A DNA stretch of 64,000 nucleotides from assembly GCF_000255555.1 (NCBI RefSeq), contig NZ_AGRW01000045.1, positions 59,326-123,325 on the forward strand, read 5' to 3'. Position numbers and translations under genes: made by a program. The first letter of the stretch is position 1, and every line of letters starts with the position of its first letter. The notes beneath the pieces were generated by a model. That model saw nothing but the letters and a program-made list of their open reading frames with translations, did no database searches and was not told where the DNA came from. Positions 44,020 through 52,149 of this stretch are shown piece by piece. This DNA is from Treponema saccharophilum DSM 2985 (GTDB lineage: Bacteria > Spirochaetota > Spirochaetia > Treponematales > Treponemataceae).

Positions 44020-44772
44020 ATGAAAACGATAACATTCGCAAACCAGAAGGGCGGCGTAGGGAAGACGAGCACCGCAGTAGCAGTGGCGACGGAGCTTGCA
44101 AAAAGGGGCAAGACGCTGATGGTCGACGCCGACTCGCAGGGGAACACGTCAACATGGCTCATCGACAGCCTGAGCTTCGAGCTCGCGCAGGTCCTCGAGG
44201 AAAAATGCACGCTCAGGGAGGCAATCGTTGAGACGGGGATAGAGAACCTGTTCGTTCTCCCGACGGCGGGAGTCGGCGGCGGTCTTCGGGACTACGCGCT
44301 GTACCGGGCGCCGAAGTACCACAAGGAATTCAAGAGGAACGTCGTCGCGGCGGCTGAAGTCGAAGGATTCGACTACTGCGTCATTGACACGAGCCCCGCG
44401 TTCAACCCGCTGGAATGGAACATCTTCCTTGCGTCGGACGAGATTGTCGCGGTCCTCGAGCTCGACGTGTTCAGCGCCGACGGAATGGAATCGTTCACCG
44501 CGAACATCGCGGAGCTCAGGAAGCAGGAGGACCTCGGCGACGACAAGCCGCTGTTCAACAAGATAATATTCAACAAGAGGGACGAGCGCATTTCCCAGCA
44601 GAAGCAGTTCTTCTCGGAATTCCAGAAACTGTCGGGATACAACTTCTACATCATCCCCGTCGACCAGGCGGTGAAAAAGGCGCAGGGGCTCCATTGCGCG
44701 GTCGACATGGTGAAGGACGTCAAGAAGGACACCCTCACGGCGCTCGCGGGAATAGCGGAGGCTCTGAAATAA
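44020..44772 (+). CDS. parA: ParA-type partition ATPase
   Basis: A 250-residue ParA/Soj-type ATPase lacking an N-terminal DNA-binding domain (type Ib). The deviant Walker A 'KGGVGKTSTA' lies at residues 9-18, 'LMVDADSQGN' and 'YCVIDTSPAF' follow. I start at 44020 after AGAGGC; the longer frame reaches into the operator repeats. It drives segregation of a low-copy replicon together with the small DNA-binding partner whose gene follows without a gap. Confidence 0.94.
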   Translation: MKTITFANQKGGVGKTSTAVAVATELAKRGKTLMVDADSQGNTSTWLIDSLSFELAQVLEEKCTLREAIVETGIENLFVLPTAGVGGGLRDYALYRAPKYHKEFKRNVVAAAEVEGFDYCVIDTSPAFNPLEWNIFLASDEIVAVLELDVFSADGMESFTANIAELRKQEDLGDDKPLFNKIIFNKRDERISQQKQFFSEFQKLSGYNFYIIPVDQAVKKAQGLHCAVDMVKDVKKDTLTALAGIAEALK

Positions 44773-45075
44773 ATGGCGCTCAAACTCACGCAGCAGCCGG
44801 CAAAAGCCGGGACGGGAAGCATCGGAAGCCAGATAGAGAGCATACAGGCGAACACGCCAAAGGCGGCGGCGGAGCGAGAGGAGAAGGCGGACGACACGAC
44901 CGTCGTCTCCGTCAGGATGCCAAAAGCGCTGAAAACCGAGCTGAAAGTCCTCTTCGCGAGGCACGGCATGACGCTCTCGGACGGGATAAAGCGAGGCATG
45001 GACTGCCTCCTCTACCTCGAGAAGCTCGGCGACATAATCGTCACGAACACGCAGATAATCCCGAACAAACGATAA
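44773..45075 (+). CDS. Ribbon-helix-helix partition partner (ParB/ParG-like)
   Basis: A 100-residue protein with a flexible N-terminus (about residues 1-40, possibly the ParA-activating tail) and a C-terminal ribbon-helix-helix domain 'VVSVRMPKALKTELKVLFARHGMTLSDGI'. Its ATG directly follows the parA stop codon. By analogy with type Ib systems it should bind the repeats at 43911-43996 both as centromere and operator. Confidence 0.85.
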   Translation: MALKLTQQPAKAGTGSIGSQIESIQANTPKAAAEREEKADDTTVVSVRMPKALKTELKVLFARHGMTLSDGIKRGMDCLLYLEKLGDIIVTNTQIIPNKR

Positions 45076-45091
45076 AGGCGGCGGAACGAAC

Positions 45092-46294
45092 ATGAAAGAA
45101 CTGACGAACCTGAGATACCCGAAGAACCTCGTCTCCACGGAGCTGGCGACGCAGAAATCAACGCAGTCGATGACGGTAATCGACGAGAACAGGAAGCTGA
45201 CGACGGACAAGCTCAAGTCGAACGCATACCAGCTTGCCGGCGCGTATCCGTACCTCTTCGACTGCATAACAATGCTCTGCAACGAGAACCCGACGATAAA
45301 CGGAGAGCCGATAGTTCAGCAGGTCCCTGACAGCTTCTTCCTGCACGCGACTCTCACCTGGGAGGACTTCAAGCACTTCGCGCTGGGGAGCTACAGGAAG
45401 GAGACGAAGAACACGCTCCTCAAGGAGCTGCTCAAGCTGCAGGACTCGAAGACAGTCAAGGCGATATCAATCGGGAACGGGATAATCGTCAGGACGTCTC
45501 CGATTCAGATAACGCTCTATCAGGAGGCGACGGACAAGAACGACTCCCGCATCAAGAACCTGATAGAGCGGCAGCGCAACCTCCGCAACAAGAAGACGGA
45601 GGAAATCATGAACCAGATGATTGAAATCAAGAAGACGAACGCCGACGAGGCGATGGCCGAGGAGCTCATGGACAAGCTCGAGGACATCATCGAGAGCGGC
45701 AAGGACGACTCGGAGAAGTTCGGCAAGATATACGGGATAGAAATAACGTTCTTCGGCCCGCTTTTCGAGGCGGCGCTCAAGGAAATCGGGGGGCCGTTCG
45801 TGCAGATTGGGACGAACTTCCAGGCGAAGCTCGAGACCTCGATACGGCAGTTCAAGAATTCCCCCAAGTTCATGAAATACCGTTCGGTGAGGAAGTACCC
45901 GACAACGTACCGGAAATACGCGCTGTATCTGGCGGAACGCGACAACGGAAACGGCGACTACATAACGATAAAGGCGGAGGACATGCTGATACACGTCGAC
46001 CCGCAGAACCTCAACACGCACCTCAAAATCCGCAACACGAACGAGATGCGGATTTTCGTCGACAAGGCGAACATGCTCCTAAACGAGATGGCGCGGAACG
46101 GGCTCCTGAAAGGTTTCCGCTATGCCCCCAAAAAATGCACCTACAACGCCTCTTCGAAGGAATTCATAATCGGGGTGTACAGGGAGAGCGACAAGACGAT
46201 GATTCCCGAGTACGAGGGAAACCTCACCGACGAGGAGCTTGCCGCCATCGCGAAGGACGACGAGAGCGTGGGAAAGAACCACAACGCGTTCTGA
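45092..46294 (+). CDS. Plasmid-type replication initiator (Rep)
   Basis: A 400-residue protein directly after parA and its partner and directly before a 22-bp iteron array, the arrangement of iteron-controlled plasmids. Sequence similarity to Rep_3 proteins is not obvious to my eye, but two winged-helix-like regions can be suggested (residues about 75-135 and 285-350, 'KYALYLAERD...MLIHVDPQNL'), separated by a charged helical stretch. ATG 45092 follows AAAGGCGG. The function rests mainly on context. Confidence 0.8.
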   Translation: MKELTNLRYPKNLVSTELATQKSTQSMTVIDENRKLTTDKLKSNAYQLAGAYPYLFDCITMLCNENPTINGEPIVQQVPDSFFLHATLTWEDFKHFALGSYRKETKNTLLKELLKLQDSKTVKAISIGNGIIVRTSPIQITLYQEATDKNDSRIKNLIERQRNLRNKKTEEIMNQMIEIKKTNADEAMAEELMDKLEDIIESGKDDSEKFGKIYGIEITFFGPLFEAALKEIGGPFVQIGTNFQAKLETSIRQFKNSPKFMKYRSVRKYPTTYRKYALYLAERDNGNGDYITIKAEDMLIHVDPQNLNTHLKIRNTNEMRIFVDKANMLLNEMARNGLLKGFRYAPKKCTYNASSKEFIIGVYRESDKTMIPEYEGNLTDEELAAIAKDDESVGKNHNAF

Positions 46295-46316
46295 AAACGA
46301 CTACACAAAAAGCGCG

Positions 46317-46587
46317 CGGTTCGGGACTTGGAATGAAATTCCTGTATCGTATAAAATCACGAGCAGAATCGCGATTTTTGCGGTACATGAGTAAAGCAGT
46401 TCGGGACTTGGAATGAAAAAAAACATACATACATATTCAGAGTACCTTGAACCGTTTTTCGCAGTACACAAGTAAAGCAGTTCGGGACTTGGAATGAAAC
46501 AGTTCGGGACTTGGAATGAAACAGTTCGGGACTTGGAATGAAACAGTTCGGGACTTGGAATGAAACAGTTCGGGACTTGGAATGAAA
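46317..46587 (+). repeat. Seven 22-bp iterons, likely replication origin
   Basis: CAGTTCGGGACTTGGAATGAAA occurs at 46317 (one mismatch), 46397, 46478, 46500, 46522, 46544 and 46566; the last five are perfect head-to-tail copies with a 22-base period. Copies 2 and 3 are each preceded by a related G-C-R-GTACA-R-GTAAAG box. A T-rich stretch with three TCTTAG/CTTCTTAG repeats at 46606-46632 may be the unwinding region. 46633-46850 holds no gene that I can support. Confidence 0.92.
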
Positions 46588-46852
46588 AAAGGCACTTTTT
46601 TTGGCCTCTCTTAGTCTTCTTAGACTTCTTAGGGCGTCATTTCCTCGCCACTAAAGTGTCTTGGAAATAACGCCCAAAAAGAAAAGAGCTTCCGGGAAAG
46701 CCCTGACGAACAACTCGGGGAAGCGTCCCCGAACCCCACCTACCGCACTCCGACGGCTGCGCCGTCTCCGTTTGGTTCAAAAAGAATCGAAGGAACAACA
46801 CCGCTTTTTTTTGGAAACCGGCGACCATTTTCGGAAAATACGGAAAAATCTA

Positions 46853-46866
46853 TGCAATCGGTTGCA
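46853..46866 (+). promoter_or_regulatory. LacI-type operator before galT
   Basis: TGCAATCGGTTGCA is a near-perfect palindrome with the CG-centred form bound by LacI/GalR proteins. The same site appears at 51060-51073 and 51090-51103 around the start of the LacI-type gene. Confidence 0.8.
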
Positions 46867-46867
46867 G

Positions 46868-46897
46868 TTGTATTTTTCCTAAAAAAAACGTTAGAAT
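46868..46897 (+). promoter_or_regulatory. Promoter of galT operon, possibly leaderless
   Basis: TTGTAT (46868-46873), 18-base spacer, TAGAAT (46892-46897), ending six bases before the galT ATG. The operator lies directly upstream. No Shine-Dalgarno sequence precedes galT. Confidence 0.5.
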
Positions 46898-46903
46898 GGC
46901 CGC

Positions 46904-48412
46904 ATGAACATCTATGAGAACATCAGCAGGCTCGCATCCTATGGAGTCAGGACGGGACTGATTGAGCGCGAGGACGTCGCGTTCGTGAAAAACAGACTCC
47001 TTTCGGAGCTCGGGCTTGACGGATTCGAAAACGACGACGAAGCCAATTCCCTTCCCGAAGTGAGCGTGGACGATTTGGAGGAAATCCTTTCGGAAATGCT
47101 GGACTACGCGCAGGAGAAGGGAGTCGCCGGACCGACAAAAACGCACAGAGACATCTTCGACACGAAACTGATGGCGGTCATGGTCTCGAAGCCGTCCGAA
47201 ATCTCAAGGGAATTCTGGAGCAGGTACGAGAGAAGCGCAAAAGAGGCCACCGATTTCTTCTACAAGTTCTCGCAGGACACCGACTACATCAGGCGGTACA
47301 GAATCCGCAAGGACCTGAAGTGGAAGACGGAGACGCCGTTCGGGGAGCTGGACATAACGATAAACCTCTCGAAACCGGAGAAGGATCCGAAGGCAATCGC
47401 AGCGGCAAAGAGCATCAGAAATGCAGGATACCCGAAGTGCCTTCTCTGCAAGGAGAACGTCGGCTACGGCGGAAGGCTCGACCACGCGGCACGGGCGAAC
47501 CACCGCGTGATAGCGCTTGAGCTGGCGGGCGAGAAATGGGGATTCCAGTATTCGCCGTATGTGTACTACAACGAGCACTGCATCGTCTTCAACTATGAGC
47601 ATGTTCCCATGAAGATATGCAGGAAGACGTTCGAGCGGCTGCTTGAATTCGTGGGGAAATTCCCGCACTACACGCTCGGGAGCAACGCCGACTTGCCGAT
47701 AGTCGGAGGCTCGATACTGTCGCACGACCACTATCAGGGCGGGGCGTACGAATTCCCCATGGCGAAGGCCGGATACGAGAAGATGGTCGTCATAGACGGC
47801 TTCAAGGACGTCGAGGTCGGGATAGTCAGGTGGCCGCTGAGCGTCGTGAGGATATCCTCGGCTTCGGCGGAGCGGCTCGTCGAGCTTGCCGACCGCATAC
47901 TCGAGAAATGGCGCTCGTACACCGACGAGGACGCGTTCATCATCGCGGAGAGCGGCGGCGAGATGCACAACACGATAACCCCGATAGCGCGCATGCGCGG
48001 CGGGAAATTCGAGCTCGATCTCGTCCTGCGGAACAACATCACGACGGAGGAGCATCCGCTCGGAGTCTACCATCCGCACAAGGAGCTCCACCACATCAAG
48101 AAGGAGAACATCGGACTGATTGAGGTTATGGGACTTGCCGTCCTTCCCGCGCGCCTCAAGGACGAGCTTTCCGCGCTTGCCGACGCGTTCGTGGACGGGC
48201 GGGACATCTCCGGCGACGAGGTTCTGTCGAAGCATGCCGACTGGCTCTCTGAGCTTCGCGCGAAGTACGGGAAGGTGGAGCAGCGGATGGCGTGGGGAAT
48301 CCTGCAGCGTGAGGTCGGGATGGTGTTCTCGAAGGTTCTCGAGCATGCCGGCGTTTTCAAGTGCGATGATGGGGGGCGCGCCGCATTCGAGCGCTTCCTC
48401 TCGAAAGTGTGA
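46904..48412 (+). CDS. galT: UDP-glucose--hexose-1-phosphate uridylyltransferase (class II)
   Basis: A 502-residue enzyme exchanging UMP between UDP-glucose and galactose 1-phosphate in the Leloir pathway. The length and segments such as 'GYPKCLLCKENVGYGGRLDHAARANHR', 'YNEHCIVFNYEHVPMKI' and 'ILSHDHYQGGAYEFPM' (active-site His pattern) identify the longer class II GalT found in Firmicutes and some spirochaetes. It starts without a ribosome binding site right behind a -10 box and a LacI-type operator. First gene of galT-galM-galK; no galE is in the window. Confidence 0.95.
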   Translation: MNIYENISRLASYGVRTGLIEREDVAFVKNRLLSELGLDGFENDDEANSLPEVSVDDLEEILSEMLDYAQEKGVAGPTKTHRDIFDTKLMAVMVSKPSEISREFWSRYERSAKEATDFFYKFSQDTDYIRRYRIRKDLKWKTETPFGELDITINLSKPEKDPKAIAAAKSIRNAGYPKCLLCKENVGYGGRLDHAARANHRVIALELAGEKWGFQYSPYVYYNEHCIVFNYEHVPMKICRKTFERLLEFVGKFPHYTLGSNADLPIVGGSILSHDHYQGGAYEFPMAKAGYEKMVVIDGFKDVEVGIVRWPLSVVRISSASAERLVELADRILEKWRSYTDEDAFIIAESGGEMHNTITPIARMRGGKFELDLVLRNNITTEEHPLGVYHPHKELHHIKKENIGLIEVMGLAVLPARLKDELSALADAFVDGRDISGDEVLSKHADWLSELRAKYGKVEQRMAWGILQREVGMVFSKVLEHAGVFKCDDGGRAAFERFLSKV

Positions 48413-48420
48413 GGTGTTTT

Positions 48421-49449
48421 ATGAAATGCGTTGTTGAGAAATCCGTTGACGGGAAGAATCTCGTCTACAGCGTGTCGGACGGACGGATGAAATTCGTCGC
48501 GACCGATTTGGGCTGCACCATTCTGTCAATATTCGTGCCGGACCGTTCCGGGAACATGGTCGACGTGGCGCTGGGATTCGGCACCGTCGGCGAATACGAC
48601 GGGTGCGGGGATTCCCGCGGCGCGGTCGTCGGGCGCGTCGCTAACAGGATATCAGGCGCGGGGTTCACCCTTGACGGGAAGAGGTACGAGCTTGACGCGA
48701 ACGACGGCGCGAACACGCTGCACGGGGGAACGTTCCGTTACGAGAAGGCGCTTTGGAGCAGCGGGGCGACAGATGACGGCGTGATTTTCAGGAGAAGGAG
48801 CGCCGACGGCGAGCAGGGGTTCCCCGGGAACGTGGACATAACCGTCGAGTACGCGCTGAGGGACGGCGGACTCTTCATGGGGTATACCGCGACGTGCGAT
48901 TCGAGGACGCCGATTTCGCTTACGAACCATTCGTATTTCAACCTCAACGGAACGAAGCCCGAGGGCGGGAAAATCGAGGGCATCCTCAACCACGAGCTTC
49001 AGATTGACTCGGGCGAATTCCTTGAGGTGGACGGCGCGTGCATCCCGACGGGAAGGATTCTCCCCGTAGCCGGGACGCCGCTCGACTTCCGCTCCGCGAA
49101 GAGCGTGGGGAAGGACATCGCCGGATGCGACATGAGAATCGGCGGCGGATATGACAACTGCTACATCACGGGCGCCGACGAGACGGGGATGGTGCGTTTC
49201 GGCATTGTTTCCTCTCCGCTCACGGGAATCTCGATGGAGATTTTCACGAACCAGCGCGGGGTCCAGGTGTATTCGGGGAACTACCTCGAGGGAAGCCGCG
49301 GAAGGGACGGCATGACGCATTCGAAGCACGACGGAATCTGCTTCGAGTCGCAGCGCCTCAACGATGCGGTGAACCGCGCGGAATTCCCCGGCTGCATTAT
49401 GAATCCGGGCGAGGTGTACCGCTCGGAGACGCTTTACAAATTCCTTTGA
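48421..49449 (+). CDS. galM: Aldose 1-epimerase (mutarotase)
   Basis: A 342-residue galactose mutarotase that interconverts alpha and beta anomers of galactose. Motifs: 'GRVANRISGAGFTLDGK', 'NDGANTLHGG', the catalytic-His region 'TNHSYFNLNG', 'RGVQVYSGNYLEG' and 'CFESQRLNDAVN' with the catalytic Glu. I start at 48421, nine bases after galT, with GAGG upstream. The hairpin at 49539-49572 separates it from galK. Confidence 0.96.
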   Translation: MKCVVEKSVDGKNLVYSVSDGRMKFVATDLGCTILSIFVPDRSGNMVDVALGFGTVGEYDGCGDSRGAVVGRVANRISGAGFTLDGKRYELDANDGANTLHGGTFRYEKALWSSGATDDGVIFRRRSADGEQGFPGNVDITVEYALRDGGLFMGYTATCDSRTPISLTNHSYFNLNGTKPEGGKIEGILNHELQIDSGEFLEVDGACIPTGRILPVAGTPLDFRSAKSVGKDIAGCDMRIGGGYDNCYITGADETGMVRFGIVSSPLTGISMEIFTNQRGVQVYSGNYLEGSRGRDGMTHSKHDGICFESQRLNDAVNRAEFPGCIMNPGEVYRSETLYKFL

Positions 49450-49538
49450 TTAGACCTGTCCGATAACTTCGTTATCGCTCTGGTCGACGAGTTCAAAGGC
49501 GCGCAAGCAGCACGTTTTTGAACATCGCATTTCAAAGT

Positions 49539-49572
49539 AACCTGTCCGGAAAATGAAGTTTCCGGACAGGTT
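49539..49572 (+). terminator. Terminator-like hairpin between galM and galK
   Basis: AACCTGTCCGGAAA (49539-49552) pairs perfectly with TTTCCGGACAGGTT (49559-49572); only a weak T run follows. It could uncouple galK expression. Confidence 0.65.
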
Positions 49573-49617
49573 TATTCTTATTTGCCGCGGTCTCCAGCGG
49601 CATTTTTGGAGGTTACG

Positions 49618-50811
49618 ATGAGTCTTACAGCTAGGGAATACGACCCGAGGGAGCTTGTTCCCGAATTCGTCAGGATTTACGGCGGCAGGGGCGAGGACGT
49701 CGCGGTCTTCTCCTCGCCGGCGCGCATAAACATAATCGGCGAGCACATTGACTACAACGGCGGGAAGGTGTTTCCCGCGGCAATCAACCGCTACCTTTAC
49801 GTGGCGATACGGAAGAGGAGCGACACGAAGGTCGTGTACAACGACGTGCGCTTCCCCGGGACGTTCGAATTCGACATAAACGACGATTTCGCCTTCGACA
49901 AGAAGAACGACTACGCGAACTACCTGAACGGAATCCTCAGCCAGATGAAGGCGCGCGGATGCCGTTTCGGCTGCGGGTTCGAGATTCTGATGGTGTCGAA
50001 CGTTCCGGCGGGCGGCGGAATTTCGTCGAGCTCCGCGCTTGAGTGCGGGTTCGCGTATGCCGTGAGCGAGACGTTCGGGTTCGGCATCGGGCGCATCGAG
50101 ATTGCCAAGCTCGGGCAGATGAGCGAGCACAACTTCATGGGGGTGAACTGCGGCATAATGGACCAGTTCATCATCGCGACGGGAAAGCGCAATTTCGCCG
50201 AGATGCTCGATTGCGCCACGCTCGAATACGAATATGCCCCGCTTGAGCTCGGCGACTACCGCTTCGTCGTCATGAACACGAACAAGGTCAGGAAGCTCGC
50301 CGACTCGAAGTACAACGAGCGGAGGGGCGAGTGCGAGGAGGCGCTGCGGAGGCTGCGCGCCGGCGGCGTCGACATTGAAGCCCTCTGCGACATGACGCCG
50401 GCGCGCTGGGGCGAGGTGCGCGGCATCGTCGGGGAGCCCGTGCTTGAGCGGCGCGTGACGCATTGCGTGAACGAGAACCAGCGCGTGCTGGATGCGGTCG
50501 ACGCCCTCCGCGCGGGGGACCTTGCCCGCCTCGGCTCGCTCCTGAAGGAATCGCACGCCTCGCTCCGTGACGATTACGAGGTCACCGGCGTCGAGCTTGA
50601 TACGCTTGCCGATTCCGCGTGCGCCCAGGAAGGATGCCTCGGTGCGCGTATGACGGGAGCCGGTTTCGGCGGCTGCGCCATAGCTCTCGTGCACAAGGAT
50701 TCCGTAGGCAGCTTCATCGAGAACGTGCAGCGCGAGTATTCCGCGAAAATCGGGTACGAAGCCGGGTTCTTCGCCTGCGAGTCCGGCGACGGCGTGTCCC
50801 GCCTCATCTGA
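49618..50811 (+). CDS. galK: Galactokinase
   Basis: A 397-residue GHMP kinase making galactose 1-phosphate. Signature segments: 'SSPARINIIGEHIDYNGGKVFPAAI' (galactokinase signature), 'VPAGGGISSSSALECGFAYA' (ATP loop) and 'GARMTGAGFGGCAIALVHKD' (motif 3). GGAGG lies before the ATG at 49618. It completes galactose entry together with GalT and GalM, and a terminator follows at 50820. Confidence 0.97.
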   Translation: MSLTAREYDPRELVPEFVRIYGGRGEDVAVFSSPARINIIGEHIDYNGGKVFPAAINRYLYVAIRKRSDTKVVYNDVRFPGTFEFDINDDFAFDKKNDYANYLNGILSQMKARGCRFGCGFEILMVSNVPAGGGISSSSALECGFAYAVSETFGFGIGRIEIAKLGQMSEHNFMGVNCGIMDQFIIATGKRNFAEMLDCATLEYEYAPLELGDYRFVVMNTNKVRKLADSKYNERRGECEEALRRLRAGGVDIEALCDMTPARWGEVRGIVGEPVLERRVTHCVNENQRVLDAVDALRAGDLARLGSLLKESHASLRDDYEVTGVELDTLADSACAQEGCLGARMTGAGFGGCAIALVHKDSVGSFIENVQREYSAKIGYEAGFFACESGDGVSRLI

Positions 50812-50819
50812 TTCGATAT

Positions 50820-50852
50820 GCCGCGCCCCGCAATCGGGCGCGGCTTTTTTTT
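50820..50852 (+). terminator. Terminator of the gal operon
   Basis: GCCGCGCCC (50820-50828) pairs with GGGCGCGGC (50836-50844), followed by eight T residues. Confidence 0.92.
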
Positions 50853-51048
50853 GCTCCGTCCGGAAATCGCGCTGAGCGGCACGCTTTGCCGTTCCGAACG
50901 TGATTCGGCTTCCTCTTCTTCGCCGCCCGCCCCGATGCGCTGAACATGTTCGGCGTGACGGAATTTCTTCGGCTATCATTGCGTGCTTTTTTTTGCGCGG
51001 CTTTTCTTCAGCTGTCGCGTTTTCCCCGCACATCGTATTTTTTGTTCG

Positions 51049-51077
51049 TTGACATTCTGTGCAATCGATTGTACAGT
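51049..51077 (+). promoter_or_regulatory. Promoter of the LacI-type gene with operator in the spacer
   Basis: TTGACA (51049-51054), 17 bases, TACAGT (51072-51077). The operator-like TGCAATCGATTGTA (51060-51073) sits in the spacer, so binding would block polymerase. Confidence 0.65.
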
Positions 51078-51103
51078 TGCTCCTGTATGAGCAACCGATT
51101 GCA
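51060..51103. promoter_or_regulatory. Two LacI-type operators at the regulator's own start
   Basis: TGCAATCGATTGTA at 51060-51073 and AGCAACCGATTGCA at 51090-51103, 30 bases apart centre to centre. The second is the reverse complement of the galT operator with one change, and lies in the first codons of the gene. Confidence 0.78.
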
Positions 51104-52088
51104 CCAACAGTCGTTCACGATGGACGACATCGCCAGGGAACTCGGCATATCGAAGAGCACTGTCTCTCGTGCGCTTGCCGGTTCGAAAAGAATAAGCGCG
51201 GAGACGCGCGCCCGCGTTGAGGAGTGCGCGCATCGGAACGGGTTCATCCCGAACCTTGCCGCGAAGGCGCTCGCGAAACAGCTGACGCTCAATATCGCCG
51301 CCGTCATGCCGTCGGAGGCGACGAACGTCGAGATGATGTTCTTCCACGAATGCCTGAACGGGATGGTCGCGAAATCCGCCGCCTCGGATTACAGCGTCCT
51401 CGTCTGCATGGACGGCGCGGCGGGCGGAAGCCTGCTTGCGAAGGTCGTCTCGAACAGGAAGGTGGACGGCGTCGTCCTGATGCAGTTCCGGCGCGGGGAC
51501 GAAAACATCGAATTCCTCAGGAAAAGCGGCATTCCGTTCGTCGTAATCGGCTCCGGCGTGAAGGACGGGCTCGTCTGCGTCGATTCGCGGATGACGGAAA
51601 GCTGCGCCCGTTTTACAGCCGAATGCGTGAGGCGATGCGGCCTCGTGGAGCGGGGCAGAGTGCTTTTCGTCTGCGGCTCCCTTGACATCGAGGCGAACAA
51701 CAACCGCCTTCTGGGGTTTTTGGGCGGGATGGAGAAGACGTGCTCCGATGATGTGCAGTACGCGATTTGCACGTACCTTGACGACATGGACACGTCGGTG
51801 TTCGACAACCACTGGAATCTGATTCTCTGCTCCGACGACGTGGTGTGCGTGCGCGTCCTTTCCGTGCTGAAGGCAATCGGCATCGAGGCGGGGCGCGATG
51901 TGCGTATCGCCTCGTTCCACGACAGCGTGCTGCTCGCGTCGAGCGACCCGCCCGTGAGCGCGCTGAAGGTCGATGCGTTCGGGCTCGGGGAGAGGGCGGC
52001 GGAGACCGCGCTCAGGATGATTTCCGGCGACGACGTCGAGGAATGCACGTTCGTCGGCTGCTCCTTCGAATTCAGGGGGACGGCGTGA
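51087..52088 (+). CDS. LacI/GalR-family repressor
   Basis: A 333-residue regulator. The N-terminal helix-turn-helix 'TMDDIARELGISKSTVSRALAGSKRIS' is followed by the hinge 'NGFIPNLAAKALAKQLTLNIAAVMP' and a periplasmic-binding-like sugar domain. Start 51087 is chosen because it lies ten bases after the -10 box; ATG 51120 is the alternative, and neither has a Shine-Dalgarno site. Matching operators occur before galT and around its own start, so it likely controls galactose use and itself. The inducer is unknown; galactose or a galactoside is likely from the neighbours. Confidence 0.9.
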   Translation: MSNRLHQQSFTMDDIARELGISKSTVSRALAGSKRISAETRARVEECAHRNGFIPNLAAKALAKQLTLNIAAVMPSEATNVEMMFFHECLNGMVAKSAASDYSVLVCMDGAAGGSLLAKVVSNRKVDGVVLMQFRRGDENIEFLRKSGIPFVVIGSGVKDGLVCVDSRMTESCARFTAECVRRCGLVERGRVLFVCGSLDIEANNNRLLGFLGGMEKTCSDDVQYAICTYLDDMDTSVFDNHWNLILCSDDVVCVRVLSVLKAIGIEAGRDVRIASFHDSVLLASSDPPVSALKVDAFGLGERAAETALRMISGDDVEECTFVGCSFEFRGTA

Positions 52089-52149
52089 TGCAGGGTTCGC
52101 TCGTGCGGGAAATCCTTATAGGACAAGCAATGCATTTTAGGAGGAATAT

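Noticed and set aside
46317..46587. CRISPR array
   Set aside because: The 22-bp repeats are mostly head to tail without unique spacers and sit behind a Rep-like gene, which fits iterons. No cas genes are present.
49450..51033. Minus-strand 527-codon frame opposite galK
   Set aside because: Antisense shadow; GalK motifs are intact on the plus strand.
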